Positions 39,417 to 47,952 of a DNA stretch of 64,000 nt are shown here, piece by piece. The DNA is from Planctomycetota bacterium (GTDB lineage Bacteria; Planctomycetota; UBA1135; GCA-002686595): contig JADYYP010000023.1 in assembly GCA_020853575.1 (NCBI GenBank), positions 214,459 through 278,458 on the forward strand. Reading direction: 5' to 3'. The first letter of the stretch is position 1. Every line of letters begins with the position of its first letter. The notes beneath the pieces are model-generated. The model was not told where the DNA came from. It saw only the letters and a list, made by a program, of their open reading frames with translations, and made no database searches. Position numbers and translations under genes: made by a program.

Positions 39417-40625
39417 TCAGGGAAGCGCGAACGGTTCGAGCGGGAGCTGCAGGGCCGCGCTCTGGATCGGCGGCGTGACGTCCCAGTTGCGCCCCAGTCC
39501 CGAGCCGGGCACGTAGCGCACGCTGATCTCGGTGGCCGTGCTCAGGTCGGCGCTCGACACGCGCAGGAGGATCGTCGTGCCCGTGACGTCGAGCTTGAAG
39601 TCGTTGGGCTGGATCTCGAGGCCGTCGACGAAGATCTCGAACAGGCTGTTGGAGCTCTGGGAGCTCGCGATCGGCACCAGCGGGACGTTGGTGGTGAAGG
39701 TCATTTCGCTCGCGTTGAGCACGGTCGGAGCGGTGCTGATGACGCGCGGCAGCGCGCTGGGCGTCAGGATGCCTTGAGCGATGCGCCCCGCGAGCGCGAA
39801 TGAGCCGCAGGCGTCGAGATGCACGGGGTCCGCGTGGCTCAAGTCGTAGTGGTGCGCGGCGACGGAGATCGAAGGCTGCAGCCCAGGCAGCGCGAACGCC
39901 GAGTTGGGCAGCGTGCGCAGGGCGTCGCGGATCGCGTTCGCATGCGCGTCGGGCACCAACGTGCTGTTCATCGCTCCCACGGTGACGACGTGCACCGCGT
40001 AGGCCGGCTTCCCCGCCGCGAGCGCCAACCAGGCGAAGGTCATGTGTGCCCAAGCGCTGTACTCGTCGACAGCGGTGGGCTGCGCGCTCAGCGCATCGCT
40101 TTCGCCTTGACCCCAGACGATGTGCAGTTCGTCCTGGGCGCCGAGCCCGAGCTGCGCCAGCGCGGGTTCCATGCGGCGCACGAGAGCGAGCGGATTGCTG
40201 GGCGCGCGCTCGTCGACCCAGGCCTCGAAGCCCGCGGGCCGGTTGCGGAACAAGAGCGACGATCCGCTCCGCGCGATCATGCACACCTCGACCGGCTGGA
40301 TGCCGTGGTGGGCGCCCAGGATATTGCCGAGCAAGTAGGCGCCAGGGCTCCAAGCTGCAACGGTGCTGGCGGGGATCACGATGCGCGTGAAGCGTCCCGC
40401 CGGCCATCCGGGCGAGGCCGGCGTCGCCACGGCCGCGGAGTAGGTCACGTTCGTCTGGTGGTTGCCAAACGACCCACAACCGATCGAAGTGACCGAGGCC
40501 AAGCGTTCGATGTTGGACTGGCCGGCGAGCACGTACGCGAAGCGCTGTGACTGCGCTCGCGCGGACTCGAACCCCAGCATCGAAACCAGCGCCGCGACCG
40601 CGGCCCACCGCACCAACGTACGCAT
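39417..40625 (-). CDS. secreted SGNH-type carbohydrate esterase (sialate O-acetylesterase/SASA family)
   Basis: 402 residues. Signal peptide (VRWAAVAALVSMLGFESARAQ), then the SASA/SGNH block: FAYVLAGQSNIERL with the nucleophile Ser, WGQGESDAL with the conserved Gly-Glu-Ser-Asp, and HADPVHLDACG with the catalytic Asp-x-x-His. The last 110 residues form a beta-rich appended domain (RVISTAPTVLNASEMTFTTN onward). Expected role: removal of acetyl esters from polysaccharides or sialic acids outside the cell. It has its own 206-nt divergent promoter region with phoH. Confidence 0.85.
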   Translation of the reverse strand: MRTLVRWAAVAALVSMLGFESARAQSQRFAYVLAGQSNIERLASVTSIGCGSFGNHQTNVTYSAAVATPASPGWPAGRFTRIVIPASTVAAWSPGAYLLGNILGAHHGIQPVEVCMIARSGSSLLFRNRPAGFEAWVDERAPSNPLALVRRMEPALAQLGLGAQDELHIVWGQGESDALSAQPTAVDEYSAWAHMTFAWLALAAGKPAYAVHVVTVGAMNSTLVPDAHANAIRDALRTLPNSAFALPGLQPSISVAAHHYDLSHADPVHLDACGSFALAGRIAQGILTPSALPRVISTAPTVLNASEMTFTTNVPLVPIASSQSSNSLFEIFVDGLEIQPNDFKLDVTGTTILLRVSSADLSTATEISVRYVPGSGLGRNWDVTPPIQSAALQLPLEPFALP

Positions 40626-40831
40626 CGTTGCCCTGCTCCTGCGCGAGGTGCACCGCGAACCGCGCGCAGCGAGTTCGTCCGCCAGTGCGTTCAGGAGTTG
40701 CCGCCGAGCGCCAAAAACCGGCCGTGAAGGCGCCTCGCGGGCCGAACGAATCGCTTGACAGTGCGCGCGCGGGCGGGGGATGCTGCGATGGTCGACCGCT
40801 CTCCCGGCACCAACCCAAGAGAACGCGCGCT

Positions 40832-41863
40832 TTGGCCGAAGTCACCATTCCCCTGCGGAGTCACGAGGAAGCAATCCTGGTCCTCGGACCCTACGATCGA
40901 CACGCGAAGCTGCTGCGCCAAGCGCTCGACATCGAGATCTACACGCGCAACGGCAATCTGCGCATCAAGGGCACGGACGACGACACGCTCGAGGCCCGTC
41001 GGCGCATCGAGCACCTGCTCGGCAAGCTGCGCAAGGGGCGGGAGCTCGATCCCAAGGAGGCCGAGGCGATCCTGATCGGACCGCAATCGAGCGAGGCGGC
41101 TTCCACACCCTCGTCGAGTGCCGCGCGCATTCCCTACGCTCCGCCCGGAGAGCGCGGCTCGTCGGTCGGTGTGCGCTCCGCGCGGCCGGTTTCGCCGACG
41201 AGTTTTCGGGTGCGGCCGTTCGAGCCGCGTGGCGTGCGCCAGCGCAAGTACGTCGAGCTGATCCAGTCCAAATCGCTGGTCTTCGGGCTGGGCGCCGCCG
41301 GCACGGGCAAGACCTATCTCGCGGTCGCCGCAGCGCTCAAGGCCATGCGCGCCGGCGATTGCCGCAAGCTGGTGATCACGCGACCGGTGGTCGAGGCCGG
41401 TGAGAAGCTGGGCTTTCTGCCCGGGGATTTGATGGCCAAGCTGAACCCCTACATGCGTCCGGTCTACGACGCGCTGGGGGAGTTGCTCGAGTTCGAGGAC
41501 GTGATGCGCCTCGAGGAAGCCGGCGTGATCGAGGTCGCGCCGCTCGCGTACATGCGCGGACGGACGCTGTCGAACGCCTTCGTGATCCTCGACGAGGCGC
41601 AAAACACCACCATTCCGCAGATGAAGATGTTCCTCACGCGCCTGGGCGAGGGCTCGCGCATGGTGGTCACCGGCGACCCGTCGCAGACGGACCTCGACCG
41701 CGGCCAGAAGAGCGGGCTCGCCGACGCCGTCGCGCGCTTGCAAGGCTTCCAGGACGTCGGCGTGGTGGAGTTCACGGTGGACGACATCTGCCGTCACCCG
41801 TTGGTCGAGCAGATCGTGCGCGCGTACGAGGCGCCGCCGCGGCGCGAAGAGTCGGCGCAGTGA
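40832..41863 (+). CDS. phoH: PhoH family P-loop ATPase
   Basis: 343 residues from TTG at 40832 (AAGAGA 9 nt upstream); further upstream the frame loses protein-like composition. An N-terminal KH-like domain is followed by a linker of about 60 residues and the PhoH domain: Walker A LGAAGTGKTYLAVA, RPVVEAGEKLGFLPGD, Walker B AFVILDEAQN and TGDPSQTDL. PhoH proteins are RNA-associated ATPases/helicases, commonly encoded next to ybeY, as here, where they overlap by GTGA. The role is probably in rRNA maturation or RNA quality control. Confidence 0.93.
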   Translation: MAEVTIPLRSHEEAILVLGPYDRHAKLLRQALDIEIYTRNGNLRIKGTDDDTLEARRRIEHLLGKLRKGRELDPKEAEAILIGPQSSEAASTPSSSAARIPYAPPGERGSSVGVRSARPVSPTSFRVRPFEPRGVRQRKYVELIQSKSLVFGLGAAGTGKTYLAVAAALKAMRAGDCRKLVITRPVVEAGEKLGFLPGDLMAKLNPYMRPVYDALGELLEFEDVMRLEEAGVIEVAPLAYMRGRTLSNAFVILDEAQNTTIPQMKMFLTRLGEGSRMVVTGDPSQTDLDRGQKSGLADAVARLQGFQDVGVVEFTVDDICRHPLVEQIVRAYEAPPRREESAQ

Positions 41864-42297
41864 CGATCTCGGTGTCGTGGGCGACGCGCGCCCGCCGGCC
41901 GCGCGGATTGACCGACGCACGGGTACGCCGCGCCGCGCTCACCGCCCTGGCGCACGGCCGACGCACCGAGATGGAGCTCGGGATCGTGTTCGTCGACGAC
42001 GCGACGCTGGCGCGCATGCACGCCGAGTGGCTCGACGACGCATCGCGCACCGACGTGATCACGTTCGATCTGGGAGACGACGTGCACGGTCCGTCCGGCG
42101 AGCTCTACGTCAGCACCGAGCGCGCGCGCGATGTGGCGGCCCGCCGCGGTCTGGACGTGGTGCGCGAGCACCTCTTGTACGTCGTCCATGGCGCGCTGCA
42201 TCTGTGCGGATTCGACGATCACCAACCGCGAGAGCGCGCTCGGATGCGTCGCGCGGAGCGTGCGGTGCTCGCCGAGCTGGCGCGGCTTGGGGCTTGA
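41860..42297 (+). CDS. ybeY: endoribonuclease / rRNA maturation factor YbeY
   Basis: 145 residues from a GTG overlapping the phoH stop. The signature is SRTDVITFDLGDD and the zinc site HGALHLCGFDDH, in which the third His is one residue further along than in E. coli (HGxLHLxGYDH). A doubled Asp shifts it. YbeY processes the 3' end of 16S rRNA and takes part in ribosome quality control. Its stop (TGA, 42295-42297) overlaps a possible TTG start of the following sigma-factor frame. Confidence 0.93.
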   Translation: MTISVSWATRARRPRGLTDARVRRAALTALAHGRRTEMELGIVFVDDATLARMHAEWLDDASRTDVITFDLGDDVHGPSGELYVSTERARDVAARRGLDVVREHLLYVVHGALHLCGFDDHQPRERARMRRAERAVLAELARLGA

Positions 42298-42374
42298 TCC
42301 GAGCGCGCGAAAAGGCGATCACTCGCTTCGTTCGCACGCGTCGTGGGCTCGCCCGCGCGCGCCGCGGACGTTGC

Positions 42375-43205
42375 TTGAGTCCCACCTGCGCACGCACGAA
42401 GGCTCCCACGGTCGCAGCGCCCAAGGCCCGGCGCTGCTCCGTTCGTCGTCGTGCGTCGACGCCGTCGCGAGCGCCCGCCGACGTGCTCTGGCGGCGCTTC
42501 GCGCGCCAGCGCCACGACGAAGTGCGCAACCACTTGGTCGTGTGCTATCAGGAGTTCGTGCACGAGATCGTGCGGCGTTTTGCGGCCAAATTGCCGCCCA
42601 ACGTCGATCCGGGGGACTTGTCCACGGCTGCGAACGTCGGACTGATCGCGGCCATCGAGAGCTTCGACCGCAAGCGCGGAGTGCCCTTCGAGTCCTACTG
42701 CGAGTTGCGTGTCCGTGGCGCGCTGATCGACGAGTTGCGCAGCCAGGATTGGTTGCCGCGACCGTGGCGCGCGCGAGTCGAGCAGCGCAAGCGGGCGCTC
42801 GAGTCGCTGCGCGGGACTCTCGGACGCGAGCCATTCGACGACGACGTCGCTGCGGCGCTGGGGATATCCTCGGAGGAATATTCGGTGTTGTTCGGCTCGG
42901 GCTTGCTGTTCGCGCAGCCTGGTGCGCACGCGCGCGAGCGCGACACCGGCGCCCTGCTCGACGTGGTGCCCGACACGCACGCCGACCTGCCCATCGAACG
43001 CCTCACACGCGAGGAGCTGCTGGCGCTGGTCACGCAGTGCATGACGCCCCAAGAGTGCCGCATCGTGTACCTCAAGTACTGGGAGGACCTGCCGCTGCGC
43101 GAGATCGGCGAGCTCGAGGGGCTGTCGGAGTCGCGCGTGTGCAAGATCCACATGAAGCTGCTCGAGCGCTTGCAGGCGCGCTTCGTGTCGAGCGTCGGCG
43201 CCTGA
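42375..43205 (+). CDS. sigma-70 family factor of the FliA/WhiG type
   Basis: About 276 residues. Region 2 (LVVCYQEFVHEIVRRFAAKLPPNVDPGDLSTAANVGLIAAIESFDRKRGVPFESYCELRVRGALIDELRSQDW) has the sigma-28-like layout. A region 3 helix follows (LESLRGTLGREPFDDDVAAALGIS), then region 4 (LTREELLALVTQCMTPQECRIVYLKYWEDLPLREIGELEGLSESRVCKIHMKLLERL). The start is uncertain: TTG at 42294 (overlapping ybeY stop), TTG at 42375 or GTG at 42483 are all in frame; homology begins near 42483 and I take 42375 as a compromise. No flagellar genes are nearby. Confidence 0.82.
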   Translation: MSPTCARTKAPTVAAPKARRCSVRRRASTPSRAPADVLWRRFARQRHDEVRNHLVVCYQEFVHEIVRRFAAKLPPNVDPGDLSTAANVGLIAAIESFDRKRGVPFESYCELRVRGALIDELRSQDWLPRPWRARVEQRKRALESLRGTLGREPFDDDVAAALGISSEEYSVLFGSGLLFAQPGAHARERDTGALLDVVPDTHADLPIERLTREELLALVTQCMTPQECRIVYLKYWEDLPLREIGELEGLSESRVCKIHMKLLERLQARFVSSVGA

Positions 43206-44151
43206 CGCGCACTGGGCCAAGAAAAGAGCGAAGGCATGGAGCGCGGGCCCCATGCCTTCGCGAGGTTTCGCGGGGAGCGGATGTTCAGCCGCTCACCTGG
43301 CCGCCCCGGCGCGGTGTGACCCGCGACGGTCCCCACGGCGGCTCCAAGAGCGCGCGCGATGCGCAGCGCAAGCGCGAAACCAGCGTCACAACGAGGCAGT
43401 CCCCACCAACCTCGCTGCGGCGCACCTCCTCCGTCCCGAGCGGACCGGTCCCGTCCCCACAGCACCAGATCCGCCCATCTCTCTCCTTCGGCGGAGCGCG
43501 ACGAGTCCCCGTTCGCGCGCTCCGTTCTCCCCACCCCGAAGGCTGCGCGACGAGCTCGCGCGGCTTCGTGTACCCTCGAGCCCGCGGCGCGCGCAGTCCG
43601 ACTTCGCCGGTGCGCGTGAGCGTCGCTCGGGGTGAATGGGCGAGCGCCCTCGGGATCGCAGTCGCTTCTCGGTGAGGGGCGCCGAACGTTTGGGTTGGCG
43701 GCAGGCCCCTGGCTCCGACGAGATGTGCGCGTGCGTGTTGCATGATCCGAGGTGCGTTCGCTGTAGAGCGCCGCCCGGGCCGCGCACGCGAAGTCGGTTC
43801 GCTCGCGCCGTGAGGCGCGGGCGCCGACTCGGGATCGCAGGCCGGAGTCGCCTCCGGACATCGGTCCACTCGTCGTACGCGGCACGGGGGTGCCCCGTCC
43901 GCTCCTCGGATCCCGCGCAAAAGTTTCGGTTCGGTAGCTAGGCTGCCCCTGGGTTACCCCGTGGGCCCTTGGCTTTGCGTCCCCGCGTCGCCGCGGGTTT
44001 GCCTTTGTCGCTCGATCTTGGGAGCCCCGAAGAATACTAGGAAATCGCAATTAGGCAAACGCGGCCGCGGCGGAAGCTTGCGAGAACCTGAAGCAGCGCT
44101 CAAAAGTTGCGTTCTGCCAAGGACTTGTGATCGGATACCGATGGCGATAAG
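43206..44151. other. 946-nt gene-free region with several hairpins
   Basis: The longest stretch without a gene. Overlapping reading frames on both strands are Arg/Pro/Ser-rich shadow frames without homology-like features, and local base composition is less extreme than in genes, especially after 43920. Clear inverted repeats: 43228-43261 (12 bp), AGGGGC/GCCCCT about 43674-43710, AGTCGG with nested CGCGCC-gtga-GGCGCG about 43792-43830, CCGGAG-tcgc-CTCCGG 43842-43857, and ACGGGG-gtg-CCCCGT 43884-43898. I do not recognise RNase P RNA, tmRNA, SRP RNA or a known riboswitch. It may hold an undescribed RNA or a long leader for the scaffold gene. Confidence 0.4.
43228..43261. terminator. strong hairpin after the FliA/WhiG-like sigma gene
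   Basis: GCGAAGGCATGG (43228-43239), 10-nt loop, CCATGCCTTCGC (43250-43261). Perfect 12-bp stem 22 nt after the sigma-factor stop codon, followed by GAGGTTT. Likely the terminator of phoH-ybeY-sigma. Confidence 0.6.
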
Positions 44152-44559
44152 TTGGCCCTCGTGCGCCCTCTGCCGCCCCTTCTGGAACAGCATTTCCGTG
44201 CTCCCCACGGCGCACGGCCGGCCCCGCAGGGCGCGCTGACGGGGCGCGCGGAAAACGCTGCCTGCGGAGATGAGCTCGAAGTGTGGCTCGAGCTGCACGC
44301 CCAGCACATCGACCACGCAGGCTTCGCCGCGCGCGGGTGCTCGAGCGCGATCGCCTTGGCCTCGTTGGTCTGCGAGCGTCTCGAAGGCAGCGCGCTCGGA
44401 GAGCTCGAGCTGCATCTCGCTCGCTGGCGGGCCGAGTTCGCCGCATTGCTTCCGCCGCAACGCCGTCACGCACTGGACTTGGTCGAGCGCGCGCTGGCGT
44501 CGGCGCTGGCGCAGGCTCGCGAGCGAAGTCATCCTCTCCTCCTGCCTCGCGACGAGTGA
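44152..44559 (+). CDS. IscU/SufU-like iron-sulfur scaffold protein with altered third ligand
   Basis: 135 residues. The core AENAACGDELEVWLELH and FAARGCSSAIALASLVCERLEG corresponds to the NPxCGD and GxGCxISxASAS motifs of NifU_N/IscU/SufU scaffolds, giving two of the three cluster- or zinc-binding Cys. At the place of the third Cys (RIKCATLAW-type motif) this protein has LPPQRRHALDLVERAL, so His seems to replace it. The start is uncertain: TTG at 44152 or GTG at 44161, neither with a clear ribosome-binding site. It lies 7 nt before the sigma-54 activator, hence probably co-transcribed. It may deliver Fe-S clusters or act as a redox or metal sensor. Confidence 0.78.
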   Translation: MALVRPLPPLLEQHFRAPHGARPAPQGALTGRAENAACGDELEVWLELHAQHIDHAGFAARGCSSAIALASLVCERLEGSALGELELHLARWRAEFAALLPPQRRHALDLVERALASALAQARERSHPLLLPRDE

Positions 44560-44566
44560 ACTCACC

Positions 44567-46249
44567 TTGTTCCGCTTCCTCAAACGCAATCAAGAGCCTC
44601 CGAGCGGCCACGACGACGTCACGCGCGGCGCGCTGCTGCGCATCCTCGAGCTCAACAAGGAGATGGCGCGGGCGGTCAAGCCCGAGACCCTTCCGGACAA
44701 GATCCTCGACGCGGCGATCGAGCTGGCGGGCGCGGAGCGCGGGTTCCTGATCGTCAAAGCCGGCACAGCGCCCGAGCTGGCGCAGCGCATCGAGGGCACG
44801 GCCACGGCCGAGGCCAGCGAGGTCAGCCCGGGGTGGGACGTGGTCGCAGCGCGCAACATCGACAAGGAAAACGTCAAGAAGGCGCTGCGCAAGGTCTCGA
44901 AGTCGATCACCGCTCAGGTCCTCGAGACTGGCGTCGCGTTCCGCTCCGACGATGCCGTCAACGACGAAGCGCTCTCGCCGCGTCAGTCGATCGCCGAGCT
45001 CAAGCTGCGCAGCATCCTGTGCGTGCCGATGCGCGTCGGCGACGAGATCCGCGGTTGCCTGTACGTCGACAATCGTTTCGCGCAGGGCCAGTTCGACGAT
45101 GGCTCGCAGGAATTGCTGGAGGCCTTCGCGGATCAGGCAGCGTTGTCCCTGGAGCGCGTGCGGCTGCTCGAGGAGAACGTGCGCGTGCTGCGCAGCCTCG
45201 AGATCGCCAACCAGGAGTTGAAGAGCGCGCTCGCCGAACAGTCCAAGGCCTTGGATTCGCTGTCGGAGGGCTTCGTCCCCAGCGGTCTCGAGCTGCGCTA
45301 CAAGTACGCCTCGATCCTGGGGCGTGGTCGTGCGATCACCGCGATGCTGACCGTGCTCGACCGCATCACCGACGGTGATTTCCCGGTGTTGCTGTACGGC
45401 GAGAGCGGCACCGGCAAGGAACTCGTGGCGCGTGCGCTGCACGAGAACGGTCCGCGGCGCGAGCGGCCCTTCATCGGCGTCAACTGCGGCGCGATTGCGG
45501 AGGGCCTGCTCGAAAGCGAGCTCTTCGGCGCGGTCAAGGGCGCCTACACCGGCTCGGTCAAGGACCGCGCGGGCCTGATCGAGAGTGCCCAGGGCGGCGT
45601 GCTGTTCCTCGACGAGATCGGCGAGATGAGCTTGGCGCTCCAGGCCAAGCTCCTGCGCGTGCTGCAAGAGCGCAAGGTGCGGCGCGTCGGCGGCAACGAG
45701 GAGATCGGGGTCGACGTGCGCGTCGTCAGCGCCACGCACCGCGACTTGTCGCGCGAGGTCGCCGCGGGGAAGTTCCGCGAGGACCTGTACTACCGACTCA
45801 AGGTCGTGCAGGTCGAGGTTCCACCGCTGCGCGAGCGCCGCGAGGACATTCCGCTGTTGATCGACGCGTTCATCACGCGGCTGCACGAGGACAACAAGTC
45901 CACCGCGCGCGCCAAGCCGCAAATGTCGCGCGAGGCGCTCGAGCGCTTGATGGCGCACGATTGGCCGGGCAACGTGCGCGAGCTGCAGAACGAGATCACG
46001 CGCATGTACGCGCTCGGTGGCGACGTGCTCGGTCCCGACTTGGTGTCGCATCTCTCCAAGGCGCCGAGGCTGGGCCAGCAGGGCGGCGTGCGCGGCCTCG
46101 TGGGCCGTCGCATGGAGGACGTCGAGGCCGATCTGATCCGCGCCACGCTCGAGGTCACCGGCGGCAAGCGTGGCGAGGCGGCGCGCATGCTCGGCATTCC
46201 GCGGCGAACGTTCTACAACCGGCTCAAGGCACTCGGGATCGAACTATGA
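44567..46249 (+). CDS. sigma-54-dependent regulator, GAF-AAA+-Fis
   Basis: 560 residues from TTG at 44567 (the only plausible start ahead of the GAF domain). GAF sensor at about 25-200 ([22 protein letters not shown] ... [23 protein letters not shown]), linker helix, then the sigma-54 AAA+ domain: Walker [17 protein letters not shown], loop 1 GAYTGS instead of GAFTGA, Walker [12 protein letters not shown], and the arginine-rich [22 protein letters not shown]. The C-terminal Fis helix-turn-helix ends [23 protein letters not shown]. The altered loop may weaken or change sigma-54 contact. It overlaps the phosphatase gene by ATGA and follows the Fe-S scaffold gene, suggesting one operon. Confidence 0.9.
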   Translation: MFRFLKRNQEPPSGHDDVTRGALLRILELNKEMARAVKPETLPDKILDAAIELAGAERGFLIVKAGTAPELAQRIEGTATAEASEVSPGWDVVAARNIDKENVKKALRKVSKSITAQVLETGVAFRSDDAVNDEALSPRQSIAELKLRSILCVPMRVGDEIRGCLYVDNRFAQGQFDDGSQELLEAFADQAALSLERVRLLEENVRVLRSLEIANQELKSALAEQSKALDSLSEGFVPSGLELRYKYASILGRGRAITAMLTVLDRITDGDFPVLLYGESGTGKELVARALHENGPRRERPFIGVNCGAIAEGLLESELFGAVKGAYTGSVKDRAGLIESAQGGVLFLDEIGEMSLALQAKLLRVLQERKVRRVGGNEEIGVDVRVVSATHRDLSREVAAGKFREDLYYRLKVVQVEVPPLRERREDIPLLIDAFITRLHEDNKSTARAKPQMSREALERLMAHDWPGNVRELQNEITRMYALGGDVLGPDLVSHLSKAPRLGQQGGVRGLVGRRMEDVEADLIRATLEVTGGKRGEAARMLGIPRRTFYNRLKALGIEL

Positions 46250-47907
46250 TCGGCGCCGTGCTGGCGCTCGCCGCGCTCGCGCGTCAGGACCTCGACGCCG
46301 CGCCGCAGGAGCCCAAGATCCGCTTGGTGGTGATGGTCTCGGTCGATCAGATGCTGCCCGAGCACCTCGAGCGGCTCGCGCCTTGGCTGGAGGGCGGCTT
46401 CGGGCGTTTCGTCCGCGACGGCCGGGTCTATCCGCGCGCGTTCCTGCGGCACGGCGACACCGAGACCGGTCCGGGGCACACCTGTCTGGGCACCGGCATG
46501 AACCCGACACACCACGGCATCATCTCGAACGACTGGTTCGCGTTCGATGCGCGCGACGGCGTGTACTGCTATTCCGATCCGGATGCGCGCGCGGTGACCT
46601 CGAACGGCGAGCAAGAGTCGCGTGCGTCCTCACCGCGCAACCTGCGCGTCGACGGCATCGCGGACCATCTCGAGGCCATCGACCGCGCGGCACTGACCGT
46701 CGGCATCAGCTCGAAGGATCGCTCCGCCATCGGCATGACCGGCCGGCACGCGGACCTCGCGCTGTGGTGGGACAAGAAGCGCGGCGGCTTCCAGACCTCG
46801 ACTTGGTACGCGCGCGAGTTGCCGGCTTGGGTCAAGGCCTCGAACGCGACGTGGATGCAGCGCTTGCCGTTCGCTTCCGGCTGGAACAGCGAATTGCCCG
46901 CGGATTTCGCGGCTTCCGGCACGGCTCCGGACGAGCGCGAGGGCGAGTGGGGCAAGCCCGGTCAGCGCTCATTTCCGCACGCGTCGCCCAAGCGCGGTCC
47001 AGAGCTGTCGGACAAGGAACTCGGCGCGCTCGCGTCGTGGGTCTACGACAGTGCGCCGGGAGACGTCATGGTGCTCGAGCTGGCGCGCGACGCTTTGAGC
47101 GCGCTCGAGCTCGGTCGCGACGACGTCGTCGATCTGTTGTGCGTCAGCTTGTCGTCGTGCGACACGGTGGGGCACGCCTACGGACCTTACAGCGTCGAGG
47201 TCACCGATGTGTTGCTGCGCGCCGACCGCGAGCTCGGGAAGCTCTTCGGCGCGCTCGACGAGCGCGTTGGCCGCGAGCACTGGATCGCGGCGCTCTCGGC
47301 CGATCATGGCGTGCTCGAGTTGCCCGAGACGCTCGCCGCACAGGGGTATCCCGCCGAGCGCATCTCGGGGCGTGTCATCGGCGACACGCTCAAGGCAGCG
47401 CGCAACGCGGTCGCTCAGAAGTTCGGCCAGGACTTCTACTTGACCTCCAACGCGCGGGGAGTACGGCTCTCGGTCAGCGCCATCCGAGCCGCGGGGCTGG
47501 AGGCCAGCGAAGTGCGACGCTTCTACGCGCAGGCCCTGCGCGAGCAGGGGAGCGCATGGCTCGAGCACGCGCTGACCTACGATGAGCTCGAGGCCATCGC
47601 GCGCCGCGGCGCCGCGGCCTCGGGATTGGTCGCGCTGGAGGCGAACTCGTTCGACGAGGAACGCTCGTGCGACATCGTGCTCTTGCACCGGCCGTGGTGC
47701 TTGCCGGGTCTGGCGGTCGGCACGACGCACGGCACGCCCTACGCCTACGATCGCTCGGTGCCGCTCGCCTTTTACGGTCCGGGCGTGTCCGCGGGCCGCG
47801 ACTTCTCCGCCGCGGCCTCGATCGACGCGGTTCCCACGTTGCTCGGGCGCGCAAAGCTCGGCGCCGCGCTGAAGTTCGACGGGCGCGACCTGTTCGAGGG
47901 GCATTGA
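46246..47907 (+). CDS. alkaline phosphatase family (PafA-like) secreted phosphodi/monoesterase
   Basis: 553 residues. A short hydrophobic N-terminus ([14 protein letters not shown]) may serve as signal peptide. The metal site follows the alkaline-phosphatase superfamily pattern: VVMVSVDQMLPEHL (first Asp), GDTETGPGHTCLGTGMNPTHHGI with the nucleophilic Thr, LLCVSLSSCDTVGHAYGPYSVEV (Asp/His ligands), ALSADHGVLELPE (Asp-His) and GTTHGTPYAYD near the C-terminus. This matches the type-I phosphodiesterase/PafA branch. Expected to release phosphate from organic phosphates in the periplasm. Translationally coupled to the sigma-54 activator (ATGA overlap), so its expression may be part of that circuit. 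Confidence 0.87.
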   Translation: MIGAVLALAALARQDLDAAPQEPKIRLVVMVSVDQMLPEHLERLAPWLEGGFGRFVRDGRVYPRAFLRHGDTETGPGHTCLGTGMNPTHHGIISNDWFAFDARDGVYCYSDPDARAVTSNGEQESRASSPRNLRVDGIADHLEAIDRAALTVGISSKDRSAIGMTGRHADLALWWDKKRGGFQTSTWYARELPAWVKASNATWMQRLPFASGWNSELPADFAASGTAPDEREGEWGKPGQRSFPHASPKRGPELSDKELGALASWVYDSAPGDVMVLELARDALSALELGRDDVVDLLCVSLSSCDTVGHAYGPYSVEVTDVLLRADRELGKLFGALDERVGREHWIAALSADHGVLELPETLAAQGYPAERISGRVIGDTLKAARNAVAQKFGQDFYLTSNARGVRLSVSAIRAAGLEASEVRRFYAQALREQGSAWLEHALTYDELEAIARRGAAASGLVALEANSFDEERSCDIVLLHRPWCLPGLAVGTTHGTPYAYDRSVPLAFYGPGVSAGRDFSAAASIDAVPTLLGRAKLGAALKFDGRDLFEGH

Positions 47908-47952
47908 ACCAGGCGCGAAAGCGCTGGCCGCGGCGCGCGGCGCCTTCGACGG

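Noticed and set aside
43285..43920. 211-codon minus-strand frame in the gene-free region
   Set aside because: Composition is Arg/Pro/Ala-rich without pattern, competing frames on the other strand are equally long, and the inverted repeats argue against coding.
43905..43970. Partial likeness to a cyclic di-GMP-I riboswitch (GCGCAAAAG ... CTGGGTTACC)
   Set aside because: Only the 3' half phrases match loosely; the first helix with its GCAAACC and GNRA-type loop is missing and the helix pairing does not close.
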